Notes: generated by a model not told the origin, from the letters alone. A stretch of DNA of 64,000 bases from Streptomyces sp. C10-9-1 (GCF_024497955.1 NZ_JANHKP010000006.1:62001-126000), one strand, 5' to 3'. Positions 1 to 8,059 are shown, counted from the stretch's first letter. Program-made: numbers and translations.

Positions 1-1470
1 GCATCCCCGGTAGCGGGCTCCGACTTCCTCCAGCTGGACGCAGGCGACGCGCCCGCGGGCGGCAAGGCGGACTGGCTGGCCGAGCGGCTGCGGCAGGCGA
101 TCGCCGACGGCCGCCTGGCCGTCGGCAGCAGGCTGCCGCCCACCCGGGTGCTCGCCGCCGAACTGGGACTGTCCCGGGGCGTGGTCACCGAGTCCTACCG
201 GCGCCTCGCCGAGGAGGGCCAGCTCGAAGGGCGGCGGCGCGGCGGCACGGTGGTGGTCGCGGCACCCGTCCCGCCGCCGGCCGCACCCCGGGGCGCGGCC
301 CCGGAGCAGGACCGGGACGCCCCCGGCCCCCGGGCCCTGTTCGCCGGCGAGCCCGGCCCGGAGGCGTTCGACGCGCTGCGCGCGGCCCCCGCCCGCATCG
401 ACCTGACCCCGGGACGGCCCGACCTGTCCGCGTTCCCCCGTGCGGCCTGGCTACAGGCCGAGCGGGCCGTGCTCGCCGAGCTGTCGGCCCAGGACCTCGG
501 CTACGGCGACCCGCGCGGCGCCCCGCGGCTGCGGCGCGCCGTCGCGGACTGGCTCGCGCGCAGCCGGGGCATCCGGGTCGAGCCCGAGGGGGTGCTGATC
601 GTCGCGGGCACCGCGCAGGCGCTCACCCTGCTGCATCCCGTACTGCGGGAGGAGGGCGTCACCAGCGTCGCGGTGGAGGACCCCGGTTCGCTCGGCACCC
701 GCCAGCACCTGCGGAACGGGGGCCTGTCCACTCCCCCGGTACCGGTGGACGACGAGGGCCTGCGCGTGGACGCGCTCCGCGCCACGGGCGCCCCGGCGGT
801 GCTCGTCACCCCGGCCCACCAGTTCCCCACCGGCGTCGTGACCAGCGGCGGGCGCCGCCGCGAGCTGCTGCGCTGGGCCGCGGACGGCGGGCTCGTCCTG
901 GAGGACGACTACGACGCGGAGCACCGCTACGACCGGCCCCCCGTGCCCGCGCTCGGCGCGCGGCTCCCGGACCGGCTGTGCTACCTGGGCAGCGTCTCGA
1001 AGCTGCTCGCCCCCGCGCTGCGGATCGGCTGGATGGTTCCGCCGCCCCGCCACCGCCGGGCGCTGGCCGAGGCGAAGCGCTTCAGCGACCTGGGCAACGC
1101 GGTGCTGCCGCAGCTGGTCCTCGCCCGCCTGATGGAGTCGGGCCGGCTGGAGCGGCATCTGCGGCTGCTCCGCGGCCGCCACACCCGGCGTCGCGACGCG
1201 GTGATCGGCGCCGTCGCCGAGCACCTGCCGGGGGCGGTCGTGCACGGCGCGGCCGCCGGGCTGCACCTGACCGTCACCTATGCGGCGGACGTGCCCGACA
1301 CCGCGCTCTGCGCCGCCGCCCTGGCCCGGGGCGTGAAGTGCCAGCCCCTGTCGTGGCACCGGCAGCTGCCCGGCCGCCCCGGCCTGGTCCTCGGCTATGC
1401 CGCCGATCCGCCCGGTCCGCTCGTCGAAGGCGTCGCCGCGATCGGCGCGGCGCTGCGCGGGTTGGCCTGA
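1..1470 (+). CDS. MocR/PdxR-type GntR regulator with aminotransferase-like domain (5' partial)
   Basis: The reading frame is open to the window's first base, so the start lies outside; 489 residues are visible. Visible residues about 24-85 form a GntR winged helix (the recognition helix follows LGLSRGVVTESYRRL). From about residue 115 on there is a fold-type-I aminotransferase domain with LGYGDPRGAPRLR, the aspartate of EDDYDAEHRY and the PLP lysine in GSVSKLLAPALRIGW (visible residue 334). MocR proteins use PLP as an effector and often control vitamin B6, GABA or taurine genes. No pdx genes are in view, so the target is unknown. The internal GTG at 148 lies inside the helix-turn-helix and is not a credible start. 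Confidence 0.9.
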   Translation, partial: ASPVAGSDFLQLDAGDAPAGGKADWLAERLRQAIADGRLAVGSRLPPTRVLAAELGLSRGVVTESYRRLAEEGQLEGRRRGGTVVVAAPVPPPAAPRGAAPEQDRDAPGPRALFAGEPGPEAFDALRAAPARIDLTPGRPDLSAFPRAAWLQAERAVLAELSAQDLGYGDPRGAPRLRRAVADWLARSRGIRVEPEGVLIVAGTAQALTLLHPVLREEGVTSVAVEDPGSLGTRQHLRNGGLSTPPVPVDDEGLRVDALRATGAPAVLVTPAHQFPTGVVTSGGRRRELLRWAADGGLVLEDDYDAEHRYDRPPVPALGARLPDRLCYLGSVSKLLAPALRIGWMVPPPRHRRALAEAKRFSDLGNAVLPQLVLARLMESGRLERHLRLLRGRHTRRRDAVIGAVAEHLPGAVVHGAAAGLHLTVTYAADVPDTALCAAALARGVKCQPLSWHRQLPGRPGLVLGYAADPPGPLVEGVAAIGAALRGLA

Positions 1471-1808
1471 CGCCGAATCCCCGGAGCGCGCGCCCCCGGT
1501 TCCGGGGCACGGCGCCACGGGAGCGGCCCGCGTGACGCAGGCCACGCGTGAGGTGCGTCATGTTCATCCCATAAACGACGTCCCGCCCCGCATCCTCGGT
1601 AGGTCCGCCTTGACGACGATCGGCGCCGATCGTGTCGGATACGGCCCCTCGGGTGCGTCCGCGGTGCCCCCGGCGGGGCCCCGCCGGGCCTCGCAGGAGC
1701 CGGGTCGGCACACCGCACGGCCGGGCCCCGCACCCGTGGGTGCGGGGCCCGGCCGTGCGGTGTGCCGACCGCGCCATGACCCATGTGAACACCGGAGGCA
1801 CCACCCCC
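1471..1808. other. Intergenic region before the PIG-L gene
   Basis: About 340 bp with no convincing gene. Its one striking feature is the long hairpin at 1703-1770. The ribosome binding site of the next gene (GGAGG, 1794-1798) lies 24 nt beyond the hairpin. Confidence 0.6.
1703..1770. repeat. Perfect 33-bp inverted repeat with 2-nt spacer
   Basis: The arms 1703-1735 and 1738-1770 are exact reverse complements separated only by GT at 1736-1737. There is no T-run on either side. It may terminate transcription from the MocR gene, 233 nt upstream, or act as a structured leader or cruciform for the PIG-L gene, whose ATG lies 39 nt downstream. Confidence 0.85.
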
Positions 1809-3944
1809 ATGCGCAGGTCCGCGCACCGCCGCCCCTCCCCGCACCGCCGCGGCCGGCTGGCCGCTCTGCTGATCGCCCCGCTGGCGGCGGTGGCCGCAGT
1901 GGGCGGCTTCTTCGCCGCCGGCGCGGACGACGGGCCCGGGGCCTCCGACGGCTCCGCGCCGAACGGCACCGCGGCACCCTGGGCGGTGCCCGCGACCTCG
2001 CTGCCCACCCCGCTGGCGGCGGACGGCACGGTCTCGGTGGTGCAGCTCGTCTCCCATCCGGACGACGACCTCTACTTCATGAACCCCGACACCCGCCAGT
2101 CCCTCGCCTCCGGCTCCCGCCTCGCCTCCGTGTACCTGACCGCGGGCGAGGCCGACGGCGTGAACGCCGCGAGCAGCGGCCCCTTCGCCCCCGACGCCGC
2201 CCCCTCCGCGGACAAGGCCCGCTACGCGGAGGCGCGGCAGAACGGCATACGGGCCGCGTACGCGGAGATGGCGACGGGCGACCGCACCAGCCCCTGGCGC
2301 CGGACCGAGATACCGACGGCCGGCGGCGCGACGGCCGAGCTGAACGTCCTCGCCGAACGGCCGGAGATATCCCTGGTGTGGGTGCAGCTGCGGGAGGCGG
2401 GTGCCAGCCAGGGCGACCGCCCGGTGAGCCTGCGCGGGCTGTGGGACGACCGGACCGACCGGCTCCCCTCCCAGCTGGCCTCCGGCTCCCCCGTCACGCG
2501 GGACTTCTCCTACGACCGGGAGCAGGTCGTGGACACGGTGGCAGGACTGCTGGAACGGTTCGCCCCGACCCATGTGCGCATGCTGGACCCGACCCCGGGC
2601 CGTTCGCCGGAGACCGGCAAGCTCACCGACCACCAGGACCACGCCTACGGCGCGCGGTTCGCGCAGGCGGGCATCGCCCGGTACGCGCACACGCCGGACC
2701 GCCCGGCCTTCAGCGTCCAGAACTACCTGGGCTACTCCACCAGCGGGCTGCCGTCCACCCTCTCGCCCGAGGCGGCCGAGGCCAAGCTGCGCACCATGCA
2801 CACCTACGCGTGGATGGACACCGAGAACTACTGCGGCTCGGAGGCGGGCTGCGGCGACCGGAAGGTGGCCGCGCGGCCCGGCGGCCGCGGCTGGACGGAG
2901 TCCGTCCGCTACACCCGGGGCGAGTCGACCTCCTGGGTGCAGCCCGCCCGCGACGGGGGGCTGTGGGCCTTCTCCGTCCTCGACACCCGCCTCGCCGTCT
3001 GGCACCGGGAGCCCGGCGGCACCTGGCGCGGCCCCGAGCTGCAGCCCGGGGGCGGCCTGGACAGCGGGGTCGGCTCGGTGCGGCTCCCGGACGGCCGGAT
3101 CGCGGTGTTCGCCGTCCGCACCACGCTCGGCGCGAAGCCGGAGGAGTACCGGCGCGACGTGGTCACGGCGGTGCAGCGCACCCCGGACGACAGCGCCTTC
3201 GGCGACTGGCGCTCGCTGGGGACACCCGAACGGGACGACGCCACCGGGCTGTCCGACATCAGCGCCCCCGCGGCCGCGGTCGACGCGCAGGGCCGGGTGA
3301 CGGTCTACCTGCGCACCAGCGGCTCCACCCTCAGCTCCGCCGAGCAGCGCGCGGACGGCGGGTGGGGCCCGTGGCGCGAGCTCGGCGGCAGGGACCTGCA
3401 CGGGGACCCCGTGGTGGCCTCGGACGACGCGGGCCGCCGCTACGTCTTCGCCGGAACGCCGGTGTCCGTCCTGGCCTGGACCCAGTCCGCGCCGGGTGCC
3501 CCGCTGAGCGGACCCGCCGCCACCGGGCTGCCGCCCACGACGCTGGCGCTCAACGCGGTGCCGGACGGGGACGGGGTACGGCTGTTCTTCCGCAGACCGG
3601 TGTCGGGCGCGGTGCGCAGCGCGCACTTCTCGGGGCCGGTCGCCTCGCCGGTGACCGAACTCGGGGACATCGCCGGGTTCGGCCCGGTCGGTGCGGCCCC
3701 CTCCGGCGGCATCCTCGCGGTCCGCTCGGGAACGGGCGTGCCGGGCACGTATGCGGCGGGCGCCGGGGGGACGGGCACGGGAGGACGCTCCGCGGGCGGC
3801 GCGGGGGCGTGGACGACCACGGACGGGCCGCTGCTCGTCGGGGCCCCGGCGGGCGCGGAGACGGGCATGGGGGCACTCGGGCAGGACGGCCGGCTGTACT
3901 GGCTGCGGCCGGGTCCCGGCGGCGGCTGGCAGCCGGCGGGCTGA
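1809..3944 (+). CDS. Secreted PIG-L family deacetylase with C-terminal repeat domain
   Basis: 711 aa. The ATG at 1809 is chosen because GGAGG lies 10 nt upstream and it opens a signal peptide: an arginine-rich n-region followed by a hydrophobic stretch at residues 17-37. The PIG-L/LmbE zinc site is visible as SHPDDD (residues 82-87) and DHQDH (around residue 271), so the protein probably removes an N-acetyl group from a sugar conjugate outside the membrane. The second half has repeated W/G-rich beta segments (for example GGLWAFSVLDTRLAVWHRE) resembling a beta-propeller or carbohydrate-binding region. Total length is well above that of simple PIG-L enzymes because of this tail. Its substrate cannot be told from sequence. 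Confidence 0.85.
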   Translation: MRRSAHRRPSPHRRGRLAALLIAPLAAVAAVGGFFAAGADDGPGASDGSAPNGTAAPWAVPATSLPTPLAADGTVSVVQLVSHPDDDLYFMNPDTRQSLASGSRLASVYLTAGEADGVNAASSGPFAPDAAPSADKARYAEARQNGIRAAYAEMATGDRTSPWRRTEIPTAGGATAELNVLAERPEISLVWVQLREAGASQGDRPVSLRGLWDDRTDRLPSQLASGSPVTRDFSYDREQVVDTVAGLLERFAPTHVRMLDPTPGRSPETGKLTDHQDHAYGARFAQAGIARYAHTPDRPAFSVQNYLGYSTSGLPSTLSPEAAEAKLRTMHTYAWMDTENYCGSEAGCGDRKVAARPGGRGWTESVRYTRGESTSWVQPARDGGLWAFSVLDTRLAVWHREPGGTWRGPELQPGGGLDSGVGSVRLPDGRIAVFAVRTTLGAKPEEYRRDVVTAVQRTPDDSAFGDWRSLGTPERDDATGLSDISAPAAAVDAQGRVTVYLRTSGSTLSSAEQRADGGWGPWRELGGRDLHGDPVVASDDAGRRYVFAGTPVSVLAWTQSAPGAPLSGPAATGLPPTTLALNAVPDGDGVRLFFRRPVSGAVRSAHFSGPVASPVTELGDIAGFGPVGAAPSGGILAVRSGTGVPGTYAAGAGGTGTGGRSAGGAGAWTTTDGPLLVGAPAGAETGMGALGQDGRLYWLRPGPGGGWQPAG

Positions 3945-3945
3945 G

Positions 3946-3976
3946 CCGCCTCCCCTCCGGCCCGGGAGGGGGCGGT
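3946..3976 (+). terminator. Imperfect hairpin after the PIG-L gene
   Basis: CCGCCTCCC (3946-3954) can pair with a G-rich partner ending at about 3976, with a bulge. It starts 2 nt after the PIG-L stop. No T-tract is present. Confidence 0.3.
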
Positions 3977-4123
3977 GGGGAGCCGTCCGGCGGATCGGCG
4001 TGTTCCGCCCCGGGCGGGGCGGCGCGCTGGTAAGCCGGGGGCGCGGTGTCCGGCGGCCCCGGGCCCGTGAACGGCCGCACCGAGCACCGGGCGGCCGTCC
4101 CCCAGCACCCGAGAGGAACCCCC

Positions 4124-4555
4124 GTGGACCTGACCCTCGAAGTCGCCCAGGTGCCCGTGACGGACGTGGACCGGGCGAAGGCCTTCTACGCGGAGGCGGT
4201 GGGCTTCCGTGTCGACCTCGACCAGGAGGTCGCTCCCGGCATGCGGATCGTCCAGCTCACCCCGCCGGGTTCGCGGTGCTCGGTCGTCCTGATGAGCGGG
4301 ATGCCGAACCACCCGGAGCAGCCCGCGATGGCACCCGGGTCGCTCCACGCGCTCCAGCTGTGCGTGACGGACATCGCCGCGGCGCACGCGGCGCTCGCGG
4401 AGCGCGGTGTCCCCGTCACACCGGTCCAGCACGTCGGCGAGCGGGGCTGGGAGGACGGTCCGGGCGAGGAGTGGAACTCCTTCCTGTTCTTCAAGGACCC
4501 GGACGGCAACTCCTGGTGCGTCCAGGAGGCGCCCTCCCCGCTGCCCGAGCGCTGA
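4124..4555 (+). CDS. VOC superfamily (glyoxalase/bleomycin resistance-like) protein
   Basis: 143 aa in two beta-alpha-beta-beta-beta halves: the first begins LEVAQVPVTDVDRAKAFYAE, the second LHALQLCVTDIAAAHAAL, ending in the typical SFLFFKDPDGNSW. VOC proteins bind a divalent metal and act on or bind small molecules (glyoxalases, dioxygenases, antibiotic binders); the substrate here is unknown. The GTG at 4124 is preferred because GAGAGGA lies about 6 nt upstream. The gene stands alone, 180 bp after the PIG-L gene. Confidence 0.85.
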   Translation: MDLTLEVAQVPVTDVDRAKAFYAEAVGFRVDLDQEVAPGMRIVQLTPPGSRCSVVLMSGMPNHPEQPAMAPGSLHALQLCVTDIAAAHAALAERGVPVTPVQHVGERGWEDGPGEEWNSFLFFKDPDGNSWCVQEAPSPLPER

Positions 4556-4640
4556 GTGCCGTCACCGGCGGACGCCCGGCGGGGGCGCTCCGGCCCCGCC
4601 CGGGGGCCTCTTCTCGCCGGCCTGCTTCGCCTCCGGGGGC

Positions 4641-4871
4641 ATGGGGTCCGAGCTGCCGGACGGGGAGCCGTACCGGGAGGGCGGCCCGGGCGGCGGACTC
4701 GCCTGCACCGCTGAGGAACCGCGCCGTGTCTTCCGGGACCCGGAGGAGGCCCTGCTGCGGCGGACGCGCGACGAGCCGGGGGCTTCGGCGGTCTTCGGCG
4801 GGCACTTCCTCCGGACGGCGCTGTTCCGCAGGCCGCCCGCCTCGGCGGCACCGGGGCGGGCCGCCCGATAA
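4641..4871 (+). CDS. Small hypothetical protein
   Basis: 76 aa starting at an ATG, with strong G/C preference at third codon positions (only about seven codons end in A or T), which favours real coding. Sequence includes EEPRRVFRDPEEALLRRTRDEPG and no recognised domain or signal. It lies 85 bp after the VOC gene and 40 bp before the acetyltransferase, on the same strand. No clear ribosome binding site was found, so it may be a remnant. Confidence 0.35.
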   Translation: MGSELPDGEPYREGGPGGGLACTAEEPRRVFRDPEEALLRRTRDEPGASAVFGGHFLRTALFRRPPASAAPGRAAR

Positions 4872-4911
4872 CGCGTTGCCGCCGTGCGGTCCGGCCGGAT
4901 AGGAAGCCCGC

Positions 4912-5454
4912 ATGCTACGAGGCAGCACGGTCGGGCTCAGGGCCCGGCACGAGGACGACATCCCGGTCCTGCGGGCCGAGCTCTACGACGACGTGGTCAC
5001 CGCCTCGCGTGCGGAGAGCGGAGCATGGCGGCCGGTCTCGCCGGGGGCGAAGGACCCGCGGCTCGCGGTGGACGGAGCGGAGGAGGGGCATGTCCCGTTC
5101 TCCGTGGTGGAGCTGGACGGCGGCACCCTGGTCGGCACCGCGACGCTGTGGGGGATCGACGACCACAACCGGTCCGCGCACCTCGGTCTGAGTCTGCTGC
5201 CCGCCTCCCGCGGCAGGGGCTACGGCTCGGACGCGGTGGCGGTGCTGTGCCGCTACGGCTTCGTCGTGCGCGGCCTGCGGCGGCTGCAGATGGAGACGCT
5301 GTCGGACAACCTCGCGATGCTGCGCGCCGCGGAGCGCAACGGCTTCGTCCGCGAAGGCGTGCTGCGCTCCTCGGCGTGGGTGCTGGGCGAGTTCCTGGAC
5401 GAGGTGCTGCTCGGACTGCTCGCACAGGAGTGGGAGCCGGACGCGCGGACGTAG
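4912..5454 (+). CDS. GNAT acetyltransferase (RimJ/RimL-like)
   Basis: 180 aa, the usual size of the family. The acetyl-CoA pyrophosphate loop is seen as ASRGRGYGSDAVAVL (around residues 100-115), followed by the LRRLQMETLSDNLAMLRAAERNGF segment typical of RimJ/RimL proteins that acetylate protein N-termini or small amines. AGGAAG at 4901-4906 precedes the ATG. The acceptor cannot be predicted. Confidence 0.88.
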   Translation: MLRGSTVGLRARHEDDIPVLRAELYDDVVTASRAESGAWRPVSPGAKDPRLAVDGAEEGHVPFSVVELDGGTLVGTATLWGIDDHNRSAHLGLSLLPASRGRGYGSDAVAVLCRYGFVVRGLRRLQMETLSDNLAMLRAAERNGFVREGVLRSSAWVLGEFLDEVLLGLLAQEWEPDART

Positions 5455-5474
5455 GCGCCGCCGGGGGCGGCCCG

Positions 5475-5519
5475 CCGCGGGGCCCGGGCCGGGGCGGCTC
5501 CCCGGTCCGGGCCCCGCGG
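5475..5519. terminator. Bidirectional hairpin between convergent genes
   Basis: A perfect 13-bp stem (5475-5487 with 5507-5519) sits between the stop of the acetyltransferase (+) and the stop of the antitoxin-like gene (-), so it could serve both. Confidence 0.6.
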
Positions 5520-5527
5520 TCCGGGCG

Positions 5528-5710
5528 TCACTGCGGCGGCTGCTCCCCGCGGCCGAACTGGTCCTTCATACGGTCCTGGGCCGTGTCGACCTGGTCCTCG
5601 TACCTGCCCTGGGTCTTCTTGTCGACCGTGTCGCCGGTTCTGTCGACGCCCCGGCCGGCCTGGTCCTCGTGTCCTTTGAGCATGCTCTTGAGCTTGTCCA
5701 TCATGGACAT
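5528..5710 (-). CDS. MT0933/Rv0909-type antitoxin-like small protein
   Basis: 60 aa, highly charged and Gln/Asp-rich: MSMMDKLKSMLKGHEDQAG, then DTVDKKTQGRYEDQVDTAQ, ending in GEQPPQ. This pattern is that of the small actinobacterial family annotated as antitoxin MT0933/Rv0909; the general layout also resembles CsbD-like stress proteins. The ATG at 5710 is chosen over upstream starts because GAGGAGGAA (about 5715-5723) precedes it. No cognate toxin gene lies next to it, so a toxin-antitoxin role is doubtful here. Confidence 0.75.
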   Translation of the reverse strand: MSMMDKLKSMLKGHEDQAGRGVDRTGDTVDKKTQGRYEDQVDTAQDRMKDQFGRGEQPPQ

Positions 5711-6126
5711 GGATGTTCCTCCTCGACGCGGTTGTCGACGTCTCTCCAGGGTCGGTGCACCGCGCCCGGGCCGCATCCCCGGGGCACCGGGGCCGCCGGC
5801 GGAGCGGCCGGGACCGGGGGCGGCGTGCCCTGTGGGCTCTGCGCACGTCCCGGGGCGATCGGAACCGGCCAAGCTCCTCCCGCGGCCGCCTGCGGGGACG
5901 GCGGCCGGGGGCCGGGCCGGGGGACGCGTGCGGCGGCGGCCCGCCCCGGAGCACGGGTGCTTCCCGGGCCGGCCACCTGCACTCCCGCCACCGGAGCCGG
6001 GATGTCCGGAATGTGTTCACTCGTTGGTAGTCGCCCGGCATGAACCGCCCGGAAGGTGACCAGAGTCCTGTCGGCCGCCCCCTACGGGCGGGGCGGAGAA
6101 CCTCGAACGAACAGGAAGGACGGGCC
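5711..6126. other. Intergenic region, divergent
   Basis: About 415 bp between two divergent genes. No convincing open frame, RNA gene or repeat was seen. AGGAAGG at 6114-6120 is the ribosome binding site for the next gene. Confidence 0.5.
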
Positions 6127-6426
6127 ATGAGCCTGATCCAGACCGGCAGGATCGACCTCAACTCCGGCGACGCCGTGGAGACCGTCGGCGGGAACACCTC
6201 GACCTTCACCCGGGTCACGTTCCCGACGCCGTTCCCGCAGGGCTCCCAGGTCGTGGTGCTGCCGCTGACCCAGACCTTCAACGGGCCGGAGACGCCGGGC
6301 ATCCGCGTCCACGACGTCACCCCCACGGGGTTCCTCATCCGGCTGAACGAGGTCAACGCCGGCAGCGTCAAGAGCGACGGCAAGCACACCACCGAGACCG
6401 TCGGCTGGCTCGCCGCCACCATCTGA
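6127..6426 (+). CDS. H-type lectin domain-like small protein
   Basis: 99 aa with no signal peptide. The segment RVTFPTPFPQGSQVVVLPL then IRVHDVTPTGFLIRLNE matches the beta-sandwich pattern of the H-type lectin (discoidin I C-terminal/helix pomatia) domain, with the characteristic N/D-V-T-x-x-G-F turn. Such domains bind N-acetylgalactosamine-type sugars; in bacteria and phages they are often ligand or tail-fibre modules. AGGAAGG lies 6 nt before the ATG. A strong terminator follows, so the gene appears monocistronic. Confidence 0.65.
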   Translation: MSLIQTGRIDLNSGDAVETVGGNTSTFTRVTFPTPFPQGSQVVVLPLTQTFNGPETPGIRVHDVTPTGFLIRLNEVNAGSVKSDGKHTTETVGWLAATI

Positions 6427-6439
6427 CCACCGCCGCGGC

Positions 6440-6484
6440 CCCCGGGTGGGGCGTCCCGTTGCAGCCGGGACGCCCCACCCGGGG
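6440..6484 (+). terminator. Strong hairpin terminator
   Basis: A perfect 19-bp stem (6440-6458 with 6466-6484) with a 7-nt loop begins 14 nt after the lectin-like gene's stop. It lacks a T-tract, as is usual in streptomycetes. Confidence 0.75.
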
Positions 6485-6768
6485 CCTTCGGGCCCCGCCC
6501 GCACGGCCACCGGCCGCCGGACCGCGCCCCGCGACGGCCCGGAGACGCCCGACTCTGCACCGCCCTTAGGCTTCGCCACCGACGGTACTACTCTCCGCCA
6601 TCGCACCCCGCTGCCAACCCGACAGACCCGCCCTTCAGGCTGCTGCCCTCACCGAATGGCATGCACCACCCTGCCTGCGCTGACAAGTCGCTACTGGTCA
6701 TCGGTGCATCTTCCTTGATCGGGAGTTACACCGGACGATGTGCAGTCCCGACACAGAAGGAGGATGAG
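6485..6768. other. Intergenic region of lower GC
   Basis: About 280 bp, visibly less GC-rich than its surroundings from about 6560 on. No tRNA, recognised gene or clear promoter pair was found. It ends in the strong ribosome binding site AAGGAGG (6757-6763). Confidence 0.4.
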
Positions 6769-6837
6769 ATGTTGCTGCCCCGATTGCTCGCGGAGAGGCT
6801 GAGCGGGACGTCACCGGGTCTCTGCGAGCGCGGATGA
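6769..6837 (+). CDS. Possible 22-aa leader peptide
   Basis: A 22-codon ORF (MLLPRLLAERLSGTSPGLCERG) sits behind AAGGAGG with 5-nt spacing, the best ribosome binding site in this part of the window. Its TGA lies 38 nt before the ATG of the DUF3303-like gene. It may couple translation of, or regulate, that gene, or be a decayed N-terminus. Coding is inferred only from the ribosome binding site and position. Confidence 0.35.
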   Translation: MLLPRLLAERLSGTSPGLCERG

Positions 6838-6875
6838 GACCGTGCCGGTCGCGGTGGGCGGAAGGAGTGCGTGCG

Positions 6876-7172
6876 ATGAGGGTCATGCTGAGAGCGCATC
6901 TGGACACGCAGATGTCGAATGCGGCAGTGAAGAACGGCACGCTGGCGAAGACCATGCAGTCGATGGCAGAACTACTCAAGCCCGAGGCGGCCTACTTCGG
7001 CCCGAGCGAGGGCGGGCGGTCCTGCACCTTCGTCTTCGACATGCAGGACAGTTCCCTGCTCCCCACGATCGCGGAGCCGCTCTTTGAGGGACTCGGCGCG
7101 AAGATCGAGATCCAGCCCGTGATGAACACGGAAGACATGCAGAAGGGTCTCGCCGCACTGCAGCAAGGCTGA
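6876..7172 (+). CDS. DUF3303-like small protein
   Basis: 98 aa: MRVMLRAHLDTQMSNAAVKN, then KPEAAYFGPSEGGRSCTFVF and a C-terminal PVMNTEDMQKGLAALQ. The layout (ferredoxin-like small domain with PEAAYF and PVMN-ED motifs) matches a widespread family of uncharacterised 90-100 aa bacterial proteins, often labelled DUF3303 or hypothetical. The ATG at 6876 has GGAAGGAG (6860-6867) 8 nt upstream; an earlier in-frame ATG at 6834 has no such site and overlaps the stop of the short upstream ORF. No role is known. Confidence 0.65.
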   Translation: MRVMLRAHLDTQMSNAAVKNGTLAKTMQSMAELLKPEAAYFGPSEGGRSCTFVFDMQDSSLLPTIAEPLFEGLGAKIEIQPVMNTEDMQKGLAALQQG

Positions 7173-7200
7173 CCGCTTGGAGCTTGACACGGCCGGCGTC

Positions 7201-7247
7201 ACGCCCCGCCCGGCTGCGGATCCGAGTCGCGAGGCGCGGGGCGTTTC
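7201..7247 (+). terminator. Hairpin with T-tail after the DUF3303-like gene
   Basis: ACGCCCCGC (7201-7209) pairs perfectly with GCGGGGCGT (7236-7244) and is followed by TTT. It lies 28 nt after the stop and directly before the end of the IS remnant. Confidence 0.5.
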
Positions 7248-7803
7248 TGAACCGCCCTGGGTTTGCCGGAGGCGGGGTTGTCTGGTTCTCAGGCTGCGGT
7301 GGCGGTCTGGGGTGAACGGTAGTGGACGGTCTCGTACCCGGTGGGTGGGAGGTCGCCGATCGAGCTGTGCAGGCACCGGTTGTTGTACCAGTTGACCCAG
7401 GTCAGCGTGGCTGGCTCGACGTCGTCGAGGGTTCGCCACAAGCCACCGGGCTTGATCGTCTCGGTCTTGAAAGGCCGATCGTGGACTCCATGAGCGCGTT
7501 GTCGAGTGCGTCGCCGACGACACTCGGGGCGGCCCCGGCTTCGGACAGGCACCGGGTGTAGCGAATCGCTGGGTACTGGCTGCCGGCGTCGCTGTGATGC
7601 ACCAGTCCGTCCAGGTCACCGAGTCCTTCGCGGTCGCGGGACCAGATCGCCATCTCCAGCGCGTCCAGCACGAGCCCGGTACGCATATGGTCCGCCGCCC
7701 GCCAGCCGACGATCTTGCGGGAGAAGACATCGACGACGAAGGCGACAGACGGTGCTAGACGGTGCCGACCCAGGTGGCCACGTAGGTGAAGTCGGCCGGC
7801 GTG
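7248..7803 (-). pseudogene. Decayed IS3-family transposase (OrfB, rve integrase domain)
   Basis: Read on the minus strand, pieces of one DDE integrase lie in three frames. TPADFTYVATWVGTV (7758-7802) runs into TAG. VAFVVDVFSRKIVGWRAADH and then HHSDAGSQYPAIRYTRC up to ALMESTIG (to about 7475) are in a second frame. KTETIKPGGLWRTL, then WVNWYNNRCLHSSIGDLPPTGYE to the stop at 7289, are in a third. The first break coincides with a 10-nt near-duplication (GCACCGTCTA/GCACCGTCTG); the second looks like a one-base loss near 7470. The sequence from 7248 (TGAACCGCCCTGGGTTTG) looks like an IS3-type terminal repeat. The N-terminal half and the other end are missing, so the element is immobile. Confidence 0.88.
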
Positions 7804-8058
7804 TCATCTTCGCCAGCGTCTCGGCCGTCCTCGCAGCGGCCGAGGACGACGAGCTGCTCGCCGGGAATCCGCGCAAGTCCCGCTCGGTTCGTCCACCGGC
7901 GCCGGCACCGCCACGCGTGAAGCCGTGGTCCGCCCGGCGCCTCTCGTCGGTCCGCTCCGCCCTCCCGGAGCGCTATCGGGCCATGGTCGATAGCGGCAGC
8001 GGCTGCGGGCTCCGCCGGGGCGAGATCTTCGGCCTCGCCGAGGAACACATCTTGAGAC
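7803..8058 (+). pseudogene. Tyrosine recombinase (integrase) fragment
   Basis: One open frame encodes about 85 residues, VIFASVSAVLAAAEDDELLAG, then KPWSARRLSSVRSALPERYR and GCGLRRGEIFGLAEE. This matches the middle of actinobacterial phage/AICE-type integrases: the end of the core-binding helices, then the catalytic-domain start with the first active-site arginine region (GCGLRxGE). The N-terminus is missing exactly where the IS remnant begins, and the catalytic H-x-x-R and tyrosine are missing too. It is a relic of an integrated element, later hit by the IS. Confidence 0.8.
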
Positions 8059-8059
8059 G

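Noticed and set aside
1395..3626. Long minus-strand open frame opposite the PIG-L gene
   Set aside because: It is a shadow of the high-GC codon pattern; the product is low-complexity Arg/Gly/Pro sequence and the plus strand carries a recognisable enzyme.
5528..5710. Toxin-antitoxin module
   Set aside because: The antitoxin-like gene is alone; neither neighbour resembles a toxin.
6764..6802. Cysteine-rich 12-codon ORF overlapping the proposed leader peptide
   Set aside because: Its ATG directly abuts the Shine-Dalgarno sequence, leaving no room for initiation; the ATG at 6769 is better placed.
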